Shown: piece by piece, positions 1 through 5,441 of the stretch
Numbering within the stretch: the stretch's first letter is position 1
Layout of the letters: each line of letters opens with the position of its first letter
Origin: an uncultured Dehalococcoidia bacterium
GTDB taxonomy: Bacteria > Chloroflexota > Dehalococcoidia > Tepidiformales > Tepidiformaceae
NCBI GenBank assembly: GCA_937864275.1
Contig: CALMIW010000578.1
Span: 1 to 6,968, forward strand
DNA: 6,968 nt
Direction of reading: 5' to 3'
Position numbers and translations under genes: made by a program
Notes under the pieces: generated by a model
Told to the model about the DNA's origin: nothing
What the model saw: the letters and a program-made list of their open reading frames with translations, nothing else
Database searches by the model: none

Positions 1-1066
1 ACGCGAGGCCGAGGAGCAGCGGGTGGGCTGTGTCTCCGGTCGAGGAGACAGCGGCGACAGCAAAGGAGCCCGCCGCGCTCAGCTCCGCCGCCAAATCGGC
101 GAGCCCGTCTTCGGTGCCCACGGTGGCGTAATCGGTTTCGGCTTCCAGCAGTTCTTGCGCTGGTTTCGACCCCAGGACCTCGTCGAGGCGCTGGGCAAGC
201 ACGCGGAACTCCAGCTCGCGGAAGAGGGCCATCACCTTCTCGCGGTCGAAGTCCTTCACCCGGCACTTGTCGAGGTCGAACTCGATGGGCAGGTCGGTAT
301 GGATGGTGACGAGGTCGAGGTTGCGGAAGGCGATTTCCCGGCCGTCGATCAGCTTCTGCTTGAGCGCGCCCCTCGTCAGTTCGATGTTCTCGTAGATCTG
401 GGGGACTCCCCCGAACTGGCGGATGAGGTCGGTGGCGGTCTTTTCGCCGATGCCCTTGATGCCCTCGACGTTGTCGCTCGTATCTCCCTTGAGGGCCTTG
501 TAATCGATCATGTATTTCGGGCTGAAGCCGTAGCGTTCGGCGGCGCGAGTCTCGTTGTAGTCGACGGTGTCGCGCTGGTAGGGCCGGAACATGAAGAGGT
601 TGATGTTCGGCCCTATGAGCTGGACGAGGTCGGTATCGAGCGTCGCGATGTAGGTTTCCATGCCGGTAGCGGCAACTTTCCTGGCGATGGTGCCGGCAAC
701 GTCGTCGGCTTCGTAGCCGGGCATCTCGAAGACAGGGATGCCGAAGGCGTCGAGCATTTCGCGCACGCGCTTCATCTGGACGATCAGCTCCGAGGGGGTC
801 TCGCGGCGGGTGGCCTTGTAGGCGGCGCTGGCTTCGTGCCGGAAGGTGGGGCCGTGGGCGTCCCAGGCGGCACAGATGTGGGTGGGCTTGAGCAGATCGA
901 GCACGCGGATGAGCGTCTCGGCGTAGCCGTGGGTGGCGAAGGTGAGCTCGCCCTTCGACGTCATCAAGGGATTGTCGGAGTTCGCGAAGGCGAAGAAGGC
1001 GCGATAGAGGATGCCGTGCGAATCGAGCACGACGAGGCGGGGGTTGCTGGGGGATGGAGACGGCAC
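1..1066 (-). CDS. polA: DNA polymerase I, N-terminal part (partial at window edge)
   Basis: This gene encodes DNA polymerase I, which removes RNA primers and fills gaps in replication and repair. The visible 355 residues run off the left edge, so the polymerase domain is not in the window. The 5' nuclease domain (about residues 10-295) is complete. Acidic metal-site candidates are D15, D69 (AAWDAHGPTFRHE), E119/D121/D122 (GYEADDVAG) and D144/D146 (TLDTDLVQL), followed by the helix-3-turn-helix motif GDTSDNVEGIKGIGEKTA at 194-211. From about residue 310 a second domain aligns with the 3'-5' exonuclease fold. Where proofreading enzymes have FAFDTET, this one has FAVAAVS (335-341), so the first two metal ligands are missing, as in Taq polymerase. 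The GTG start is inferred: no ATG lies between an in-frame TGA 30 nt upstream and this codon, and a TATAAT box sits 6 nt before it. Identity is near certain; the exact start is less so. Confidence 0.96.
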   Translation of the reverse strand, partial: MPSPSPSNPRLVVLDSHGILYRAFFAFANSDNPLMTSKGELTFATHGYAETLIRVLDLLKPTHICAAWDAHGPTFRHEASAAYKATRRETPSELIVQMKRVREMLDAFGIPVFEMPGYEADDVAGTIARKVAATGMETYIATLDTDLVQLIGPNINLFMFRPYQRDTVDYNETRAAERYGFSPKYMIDYKALKGDTSDNVEGIKGIGEKTATDLIRQFGGVPQIYENIELTRGALKQKLIDGREIAFRNLDLVTIHTDLPIEFDLDKCRVKDFDREKVMALFRELEFRVLAQRLDEVLGSKPAQELLEAETDYATVGTEDGLADLAAELSAAGSFAVAAVSSTGDTAHPLLLGLA

Positions 1067-1100
1067 GCAGGGATTATAGGTCGCGGGAGGTGGGTTTCAG
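1067..1100 (-). promoter_or_regulatory. polA promoter, apparently leaderless
   Basis: On the minus strand a perfect TATAAT (1078 down to 1073) lies 6 nt before the polA GTG. A 16-nt spacer separates it from CTGAAA (1100-1095), which matches TTGACA at 4 of 6 positions. Transcription would start at or next to the GTG, leaving no room for a ribosome binding site, and none is present. The hexamer and spacing are seen directly; the leaderless reading is inference. Confidence 0.65.
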
Positions 1101-1137
1101 TGCCGGGTGTCAGCGGGTGGCGGCAAGCGCCGGGTGT
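1089..1137. repeat. Degenerate GGGTGTCAG-like direct repeats
   Basis: The short gap between polA and the next gene holds related units: GGGTTTCAG (1092-1100), GCCGGGTGTCAG (1102-1113), GCGGGTGGC (1113-1121) and GCCGGGTGT again (1129-1137). The nonamer GCCGGGTGT occurs twice exactly, 27 nt apart. The tract overlaps the -35 region of the polA promoter. It could be a decayed intergenic tandem repeat or low-complexity sequence. Confidence 0.4.
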
Positions 1138-1559
1138 TCTGAGGGCGTTCGTCGTTAGCGTTTGACGGTTGAAGGGGCGGCGGCAGTCGCCTGGCGCCAC
1201 TCTTCGCGCTGGTTCTTGTTCGCTCCGACGGAGGTGGCCGGGAACCACTGGAATTGCAGGAAGCCGGCGTAGTAGTTCGAGATGAACCCCAGATGGGCGG
1301 TGTCGGACGTCTCGAGGATCATGACGTTGGGCGGGTTGTCCGGCGAATTCCCTCCCGGGCCGTAGGACCCGAGGATGGAGCAGCCGGCAGGCAACTTGAG
1401 CGGGAGATCGACGACCATCTGGGCGAACTTCGGGTCGATCGCGGTCTCGCCCTGGCGGGCGCGTGCTTCGTTCGCTTCACGGTAGGTGGCGGTTGGCCTG
1501 TAGTAGCCAATAAAGAGAGACATGGACCAGGTCCTCGATTCTGGTGCCCTCAGAACACC
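1133..1559. repeat. 14-bp perfect inverted repeat flanking the DUF3303-like gene
   Basis: GGTGTTCTGAGGGC at 1133-1146 recurs as its exact reverse complement GCCCTCAGAACACC at 1546-1559. The copies point towards each other around the small gene: one lies 8 nt beyond its stop codon, the other 22 nt upstream of its ATG. No target-site duplication is visible outside the copies and there is no transposase, so it is not a classical insertion sequence. It may be a paired regulatory site, the ends of a tiny mobile cassette, or chance. Confidence 0.5.
1155..1523 (-). CDS. Small DUF3303-like protein of unknown function
   Basis: The product is 122 residues, with no signal peptide or membrane segment visible, so probably cytoplasmic. 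It reads like a small ferredoxin-fold (Dabb/DUF3303-type) protein: a start strand SLFIGYYRP (2-10), a helix that would include 31-41, a central PAGCSILGSYGPGG (45-58), a strand NVMILETSD (66-74) and a final FLQFQWFPAT (88-97). The late 'MILETSD...F...W...' pattern is the main link to DUF3303-like proteins, and the resemblance is modest. The ATG is supported by GAGGA (1536-1532) with 8-nt spacing. It lies downstream of the RDD gene on the same strand, 175 nt away, and upstream of polA, which has its own promoter. That it is a real gene is likely; family assignment is tentative and no function is claimed. Confidence 0.72.
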   Translation of the reverse strand: MSLFIGYYRPTATYREANEARARQGETAIDPKFAQMVVDLPLKLPAGCSILGSYGPGGNSPDNPPNVMILETSDTAHLGFISNYYAGFLQFQWFPATSVGANKNQREEWRQATAAAPSTVKR

Positions 1560-1698
1560 TCATCGGCAGGTCGCGGGTGAGCCCGTGGCCGAGTCGAGTG
1601 TAGTGCTGCTGTCAATGCTGTTACGTGATGATGACGAAACGTTCACGTTGCCGGGAGACCCGCGAACCGGGGTGCCCGACGCCGGCTGCTGGCGGCGG
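1524..1698. other. Intergenic region with ACGTGA/TCACGT inverted repeat
   Basis: This 175-nt gap lies between the RDD gene and the DUF3303-like gene, both on the minus strand. ACGTGA (1623-1628) and TCACGT (1643-1648) form an inverted repeat with 6-bp arms and a 14-nt spacer. Nearer the RDD stop, CCCG (1660-1663) and CGGG (1669-1672) could form a short GC hairpin, but no T-run follows on the minus strand, so a Rho-independent terminator is not supported. No small ORF with a convincing ribosome binding site was seen. Confidence 0.35.
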
Positions 1699-2319
1699 TT
1701 AGTCGACGACCTTCGTGCCGGCCATCGCGTCCCACGGGGAGCGGCCGTTGCCCATGAGGATGAGGAAGGCGACGGGCACCGCGACGCAGCCAATCAGCGC
1801 CACCATGGCGGCCAGCGGGAACACGATGCCGAAGCAGACTTGCATGGCGCCCCAACGGCCGACCGACTGCAGCAGGGTAATGGGCTCGTGCTCGAGGGTG
1901 ACGATGCGCAGGCCGATGAACTTCTTGCCTGGCGTGCCCTGCCACGATGTAACCGGGAACGCGATGAAGTAAGCAGCTCCCACCAGCAGGGGGACAACGA
2001 GACGGGCCCACTGGAACGTCACGGTGCCGTCGTCGTTGAGGGTCGCGCCGAGGCCGCCCATCAGGATGGAGAGCAACAACCCGACTGCGCCGAGGATCAG
2101 GCCATCGACAAGCGCGGCGAGGAGACGTTGAAGGCGGGATGCCCCGTAGTAGAGGGTTTCAGCTTCGCGCGGGGGGTCGAGGGCTATCCAGTGGGGCACG
2201 CCGGCGGGGACGGCTTGCAGGCGATCCGCCGGCGCGATCTTTCGCCGCACGACTTCGCCACACGAGAGACACACGCGCGCGTCGTCGCGCATCGCCGAGC
2301 CACATCCGCTGCAGTCCAT
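1699..2319 (-). CDS. RDD-family membrane protein with N-terminal zinc ribbon
   Basis: The protein has 206 residues. A zinc ribbon opens it, with cysteines C3, C6, C17 and C20 (CxxC-N10-CxxC). After a linker (about 22-58) comes an RDD domain: R65...D72 in the first helix (RLLAALVDGLIL), hydrophobic segments at about 66-90, 106-123 and 160-190, the conserved loop GTPGKKFIGLRIV (128-140), R155, and a closing WDAMAGTKVVD (196-206). RDD proteins are integral membrane proteins; some have been linked to ion or small-molecule transport, most have no known role. The zinc ribbon should face the cytoplasm. The ATG is fixed by GGAGGA 8 nt upstream. It is divergent from the toxin-antitoxin operon across a 100-nt gap. 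The family call is firm; the function is unknown. Confidence 0.9.
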   Translation of the reverse strand: MDCSGCGSAMRDDARVCLSCGEVVRRKIAPADRLQAVPAGVPHWIALDPPREAETLYYGASRLQRLLAALVDGLILGAVGLLLSILMGGLGATLNDDGTVTFQWARLVVPLLVGAAYFIAFPVTSWQGTPGKKFIGLRIVTLEHEPITLLQSVGRWGAMQVCFGIVFPLAAMVALIGCVAVPVAFLILMGNGRSPWDAMAGTKVVD

Positions 2320-2390
2320 CGCTTCGCTCCTCCATTAAGGAATCGGCCGGCGGGCAGGAGAAGGCCAGACCTCGCCAAGTTGTCGTTCTG

Positions 2391-2419
2391 CCACATTGGC
2401 AATGTGGTAATCTGTCAAC
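2391..2419 (+). promoter_or_regulatory. Toxin-antitoxin promoter with 17-bp palindromic operator
   Basis: CCACATTG-G-CAATGTGG (2391-2407) is a perfect palindrome with 8-bp arms. It abuts a -10-like TAATCT (2408-2413), which is followed by 6 nt and then the antitoxin ATG. It fills the space where the -10/-35 spacer would be, so a bound repressor would block RNA polymerase. No good -35 hexamer is visible (GTTCTG at 17-bp spacing is poor) and there is no SD, consistent with a leaderless transcript. Type II antitoxins usually autorepress through such sites; that the AbrB-type protein binds here is inference. Confidence 0.7.
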
Positions 2420-2707
2420 ATGGCAATACGCGTATCGATGAGCAAGACAGGCCGCATTACTCTTCCTGCCGAGCTTCGCAGGAGTCTGCGACTGGAGGAC
2501 GAAGCCGAGTTCGAGGTGGAGCACGTCGAGGGCGAAGACCGCATCGTCCTGCGGCCCGTGGTCGTTGTAAGGCGCGAAGACGCGTGGGTTTACACAGCTG
2601 ACATGCTGGCGAGTATTCAGCGCGGGCTCCAGGACTTGAAGGAGGGCCGGGAGCGGTCCGCCTCCGAGGCGGACTTCCGAGCGCTGGCCGAGGTGGAGGC
2701 TGATTGA
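2420..2707 (+). CDS. AbrB/MazE-type antitoxin of a type II toxin-antitoxin pair
   Basis: This 95-residue protein begins with a SpoVT/AbrB swapped-hairpin DNA-binding domain (about 3-46), with the hallmark motif SKTGRITLPAELRRSLRLEDEAEFEV at 8-33. In this family the dimer binds palindromic DNA at its own promoter. The C-terminal half (about 50-95) is charged and probably helical, as expected of a segment that wraps the toxin. There is no SD, but a TAATCT box ends 6 nt upstream, so translation probably starts at the 5' end of the mRNA. The stop codon overlaps the toxin start (TTG inside ATTGA), giving translational coupling. AbrB-type antitoxins are found with several toxin folds, including RelE/ParE partners. 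Fold and role are well supported; target and trigger are not known from sequence. Confidence 0.9.
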   Translation: MAIRVSMSKTGRITLPAELRRSLRLEDEAEFEVEHVEGEDRIVLRPVVVVRREDAWVYTADMLASIQRGLQDLKEGRERSASEADFRALAEVEAD

Positions 2708-2973
2708 ACTACGACTCGCTCACGTTCAGCGAGGAGTACTTCCAGGACTTCGCCGACCGGAAGTTCAGCCCAGCGGAGCGGGCACGCATCCTGAAGGCGA
2801 TGGGCCTGCTGGACTCGAACGAGAAGCACCCTTCGCTGAGGGTGCATGCCCTCGCCGGCGACCTGCAGGGGCTCTGGTCGGCTTCGGTGACGGACAAGAT
2901 CCGCATCCATTTCGTGCGGACGCCCGACGGGCGAAAACGGTGCGTAAACTTGTCGAAGCACTACGCTGACTGA
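2704..2973 (+). CDS. RelE/ParE-superfamily toxin
   Basis: This 89-residue protein follows the antitoxin with an overlap. The start is a TTG (2704-2706) sharing bases with the antitoxin TGA; GGAGG ends 4 nt before it, and the only other Met (residue 33) is too far in. The order is typical of RelE/ParE toxins: an N-terminal strand (YDSLTFSEEYFQDF), two helices over about 10-40, then HPSLRVHALAGDLQGLWSASV (42-62), a strand KIRIHFVR (65-72) and the end CVNLSKHYAD (80-89). RelE relatives cut mRNA on the ribosome and ParE relatives poison gyrase; the sequence does not decide between them. Basic residues R46, K65, R67 and R78, with H86/Y87 near the end, are candidate functional residues. Its stop is 11 nt before the acyl-CoA dehydrogenase ATG, so readthrough is likely. 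Confidence 0.87.
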   Translation: MNYDSLTFSEEYFQDFADRKFSPAERARILKAMGLLDSNEKHPSLRVHALAGDLQGLWSASVTDKIRIHFVRTPDGRKRCVNLSKHYAD

Positions 2974-2984
2974 GAGAACCGCTG

Positions 2985-4136
2985 ATGAACTTCCGTCTCA
3001 CCTCCGAACAGGCCGCATTCCAGCGGGAAGTCACCGACTTCATCGAGCAGGGGCTCCCACCCGGATGGGACACGGAGCACGAGTCGTTCGAAGAAGGGCT
3101 GGCGATTGAGCGAGACGTGATGACGAGGCTCGCGGCGAAGCGATGGCTGGCCCTACCCTGGCCCAAGGAGTACGGCGGGCTTGGCGCCTCGCCGATGCAG
3201 CAACTGATTTTCAACGAGCAGATGGCCTACCACGGCGTCCCGGGGACGGTGAACATGGGCGTCGCCTGGGTGGGGCCGGTGGTGATGCTGTACGGCCGCG
3301 AGGACCAGAAGGCACAGTACCTGTCGCGCATTGCCGACGGCACAGACCTGTGGTGCACGCTCTACAGCGAGCCGAGCGCCGGGAGCGACCTTGCGGCAAT
3401 GCAGACCCGCGCGGTCCGCGACGGTGATGACTATGTGATCAACGGGCAGAAGATCTGGACGTCGTTCGGCCACTACGCCGACTGGGGCTGGCTCGCGGTG
3501 CGGACCGACCCGGACGTGCCGAAGCACAAGGGCATCTCCACGTTCGCGATCAAGATGGACACGCCGGGCATCACCATCCGCCCGCTGGTGAACATGGCCG
3601 GCACGCACGAGTTCAACGAGGTGTTCTTCGAAGACGTGCGCGTCCCCGCGACCAACCTCGTCGGCGAGGAGAACCGGGGCTGGTACAACGTCGCGGTCGG
3701 CCTCGACTTCGAGCGCTCGTCCATCGGGGCGACGTCCAATTCGCGGCGGATGGTGGACGACCTTGTGGCGTACCTGCGCGAAACGAAGCCGCGCATCGAC
3801 AACGCGGTGAAGCAGCGGCTCGTGGACGAGGCGATAGGAGTGGCGCTGCTGCGGAACATGGCCTACTACATCGCCTCGCAGCAGGAGAAGACAGGGATTG
3901 CCCCGACCCGGGAGGCGCAGATGGCGAAGCTCTTCGGCGCCGAACTGCAGCAGCGGATCTCGACGACCGCCATGCAGGTGTTCGGGATGGAGGGCCAGGC
4001 GCACCGCCCGGCCTCGAAGGCGGCGCCCTACCGGTACAGCCTGCTGCGGAGTGCGGCGAACACGATCGAAGGCGGAACGAGCGAAATCCAGCGCTCCGTG
4101 ATCGCGACGCGGGGACTCGGCCTGCCGCGCGAGTAG
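2985..4136 (+). CDS. Acyl-CoA dehydrogenase
   Basis: This 383-residue FAD flavoenzyme has the full family length. It would oxidise an acyl-CoA to the 2,3-enoyl-CoA and pass electrons to electron-transfer flavoprotein. The N-terminal helical domain covers about 1-120. The middle beta domain carries the FAD/substrate motif CTLYSEPSAGSDLAAMQT (124-141) and KIWTSFGHYADW (156-167), then FNEVFFEDVRVP (210-221). The C-terminal helical domain includes GLDFERSS (239-246) and IEGGTSEIQR (361-370). In medium-chain enzymes the catalytic Glu lies in YEGT; here that column is G363, with E362 one residue earlier and E243 at the helix-G position used by isovaleryl- and long-chain-type enzymes. The ending ATRGLGLPRE is common in FadE-like degradation enzymes. 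It begins 11 nt after the toxin stop and has no visible promoter of its own. Substrate cannot be assigned. Confidence 0.95.
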   Translation: MNFRLTSEQAAFQREVTDFIEQGLPPGWDTEHESFEEGLAIERDVMTRLAAKRWLALPWPKEYGGLGASPMQQLIFNEQMAYHGVPGTVNMGVAWVGPVVMLYGREDQKAQYLSRIADGTDLWCTLYSEPSAGSDLAAMQTRAVRDGDDYVINGQKIWTSFGHYADWGWLAVRTDPDVPKHKGISTFAIKMDTPGITIRPLVNMAGTHEFNEVFFEDVRVPATNLVGEENRGWYNVAVGLDFERSSIGATSNSRRMVDDLVAYLRETKPRIDNAVKQRLVDEAIGVALLRNMAYYIASQQEKTGIAPTREAQMAKLFGAELQQRISTTAMQVFGMEGQAHRPASKAAPYRYSLLRSAANTIEGGTSEIQRSVIATRGLGLPRE

Positions 4137-4155
4137 GCGTGCGGGACCCGGAGGC

Positions 4156-4246
4156 CGGACATCCACGGACGTTGGGAGGGGAAACCCTTCGTTACCTGTG
4201 TGAAGAAACCGACAGAACGCGGTAAGAGGCACTACGGGAATGTCCG
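4156..4246 (+). ncRNA. Candidate structured RNA leader upstream of the FlgM-like gene
   Basis: Three helices can form together. P1 pairs CGGACATCC (4156-4164) with GGAATGTCCG (4237-4246), 9 bp with one bulged A. P2 is a hairpin GGAGGG/CCCTTC (4175-4180 with 4185-4190), including one G-U pair, capped by the GNRA tetraloop GAAA. P3 pairs TTACC (4192-4196) with GGTAA (4221-4225), with TGT/ACA (4197-4199 with 4212-4214) able to stack inside. The layout resembles a multi-branched riboswitch aptamer, but I could not match it to a known class by eye. It could instead be the 3' untranslated region of the dehydrogenase gene, and GC-rich DNA gives chance helices. The base pairs are read from the sequence; the biology is inference. 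Confidence 0.4.
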
Positions 4247-4269
4247 CAACCTGCCGTTTCCTAAGGTGT

Positions 4270-4284
4270 AACCCTTCTGGAGGG
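4270..4284 (+). promoter_or_regulatory. Possible SD-sequestering hairpin of the FlgM-like gene
   Basis: CCCT (4272-4275) can pair with AGGG (4281-4284), hiding the SD GGAGGG (4279-4284), which sits 7 nt before the ATG. The octamer AACCCTTC at 4270-4277 is an exact repeat of 4183-4190, the 3' strand of hairpin P2 upstream. Either copy could in principle pair with the SD. The four-pair hairpin is weak alone, so it matters only if it works with the upstream structure. Confidence 0.35.
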
Positions 4285-4291
4285 ACTTCAC

Positions 4292-4591
4292 ATGGCAGAC
4301 ACCACGCGTACACCGGAAAGCACTCCGTCCAACGAGCCGATCGCGTTCGATGAGCGCACTCGCCGCGTGATGGAACTGCGCAAGCAAGTCCAGGCGGGCA
4401 CCTACCGGCCGGACGCTCACGAAATCGCCAGGGCAATCCTGGAGGAGTGGTCCGTAAACGGCGACGCGCTCCGCCCGGAGCCGCCGGCTATTCCCGTCGA
4501 GACCCCGTCGGAGCGGCAGGCAGCAGCGGCCCGCTTCGTGGTCGAGAAGACCCCCGACTCGCGGGGAAGGGGAGACGCCCGGACCGCGTAG
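4292..4591 (+). CDS. FlgM-like anti-sigma factor
   Basis: This 99-residue protein has a disordered, Thr/Ser/Pro-rich N-terminus (1-18). Then comes a segment matching the sigma-binding region of FlgM: DERTRRVMELRKQVQAGTYRPDAHEIARAIL at 20-50, which holds the family's 'V..LR..V..GTY.vD...IA.AIL' pattern. FlgM binds and holds the flagellar sigma factor SigD/FliA until it is exported. Typical FlgM ends soon after this helix; here about 45 more residues follow, rich in Pro, Ala and Arg (PEPPAIPVETPSERQAAAARF and onward). The ATG has a strong SD, GGAGGG, 7 nt upstream. No flagellar or sigma-factor gene is in the window, so the partner is unknown and it may control a sigma factor other than the flagellar one. 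It converges on the hydrolase gene with 6 nt between stop codons. Confidence 0.78.
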   Translation: MADTTRTPESTPSNEPIAFDERTRRVMELRKQVQAGTYRPDAHEIARAILEEWSVNGDALRPEPPAIPVETPSERQAAAARFVVEKTPDSRGRGDARTA

Positions 4592-4597
4592 CATGGG

Positions 4598-5344
4598 TCA
4601 GAGGCGGGCGGCGAGGAATTCGCGGGTGGCGTCGGTCCCCTCGGGTGGGACTTCCGCGTGAAGCCCCGGGTAGACATGCATGCGCTTGTCGCTGGCGCCG
4701 AGCATGCCGAAGAGCTCGAATGCACTAACACGGTCGAATCGCTCATCGTCCCACTGGACGACGAACAGCGTCGGGACGGTGACGTTCGGGGCATCGGCAC
4801 GATGCCGTTCGCCGAAGCGGCCGCGGATGGCGCTCGGACCGGCGAAGCCGCACAACCCGAGGACGGCGGCCTTGATGCGAGGCTCGGAAGCGACGAACGG
4901 CAGACCCAGCATCGTGCCCATGGAGAGCCCCCAGTAGCCCACGCGGGCGCCATCGATGGCGGGTAGCGACACGAGGGCATCGAGCGTCGCTCGCCAGTCG
5001 GCGTTCATGCGGTCGAACGTCCCGGGGTTCTTCCAGAGGGCGATGTAATCGGGGTGGCCGGCGGGATCTTCGGTAACGACGATGGGGCCGCGTTCGCCGT
5101 GGTCGATCGCGTCGATGGCGGCGACGGCGACTCCATGACGCCGGACGAACCGGCGGGCCAGGGCGAGGCCGTTGGGATTGCGCTTCTCGCTCTGCCCTCC
5201 GTGGCCCATGAGGACGAGCGGGACTGGCGCGGACGCCGATTCCGGTAGCCAGAGGATGCCGGGGATGGTGTCTCCGTCCCGGGTAACGCGGAACGGACGC
5301 TCCGCGACACCCATCGCCACCGATGCTTCCGAAGTCCAATCCAT
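4598..5344 (-). CDS. Alpha/beta hydrolase (dienelactone hydrolase/esterase-like)
   Basis: This 248-residue protein is a single alpha/beta-hydrolase domain of normal length with no signal peptide, so cytoplasmic. The oxyanion-hole region is LVLMGHGG (43-50). The nucleophile elbow is GLSMG (139-143) with S141. The probable acid is D199 or D200 (VVQWDDERFD, 195-204), and the catalytic His is H229 (YPGLHAEVPPEG, 225-236). The segment AAIDAIDHGERG (75-86) matches the 'D..G.G' loop of dienelactone-hydrolase and esterase relatives. The likely reaction is ester or lactone hydrolysis; the substrate is unknown. The ATG is supported by GGAGG 5 nt upstream. That SD can partly pair with an upstream CTCCG (5377-5373 on the minus strand), a weak 5-bp hairpin. 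It is divergent from the flavoprotein gene across 130 nt. Confidence 0.92.
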   Translation of the reverse strand: MDWTSEASVAMGVAERPFRVTRDGDTIPGILWLPESASAPVPLVLMGHGGQSEKRNPNGLALARRFVRRHGVAVAAIDAIDHGERGPIVVTEDPAGHPDYIALWKNPGTFDRMNADWRATLDALVSLPAIDGARVGYWGLSMGTMLGLPFVASEPRIKAAVLGLCGFAGPSAIRGRFGERHRADAPNVTVPTLFVVQWDDERFDRVSAFELFGMLGASDKRMHVYPGLHAEVPPEGTDATREFLAARL

Positions 5345-5441
5345 GCGCGCCTCCGAGCAGTGTGTTCGCCCGCGGAGTCTAAGGCACGGGCAAATCCTAC
5401 GTTTCCCAGGTTGTTACCCGGAGATTGCACAGCTGGTGATG

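Noticed and set aside
23..1165. Plus-strand open frame of 380 codons
   Set aside because: It lies antisense to polA, whose minus-strand translation has unmistakable 5' nuclease motifs. The plus product is low-complexity V/G/E-rich, a mirror of GC-rich codon bias.
1133..1559. Insertion sequence around the DUF3303-like gene
   Set aside because: Despite the inverted repeat there is no transposase and no direct target duplication outside the repeat copies.
1597..1615. TTGACA (minus strand, 1615-1610) with TACACT (1602-1597) as a promoter for the DUF3303-like gene
   Set aside because: The hexamers are only 7 nt apart, and nothing like a -10 lies at 16-18 nt from TTGACA.
1522..2601. Plus-strand open frame of 359 codons
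   Set aside because: It is antisense to the RDD gene and runs into the antitoxin gene in another frame. The RDD and AbrB motifs on the other readings are decisive.
4137..4291. Known riboswitch (c-di-GMP-I, cobalamin, TPP, SAM, T-box) before the FlgM-like gene
   Set aside because: The conserved core strings of these classes, as I know them, are not present. A covariance-model search was not possible here.
3153..4436. Minus-strand open frame of 427 codons
   Set aside because: It is antisense to the acyl-CoA dehydrogenase and overlaps the FlgM-like gene. Its product is Arg/His/Pro-rich with no recognisable domain.
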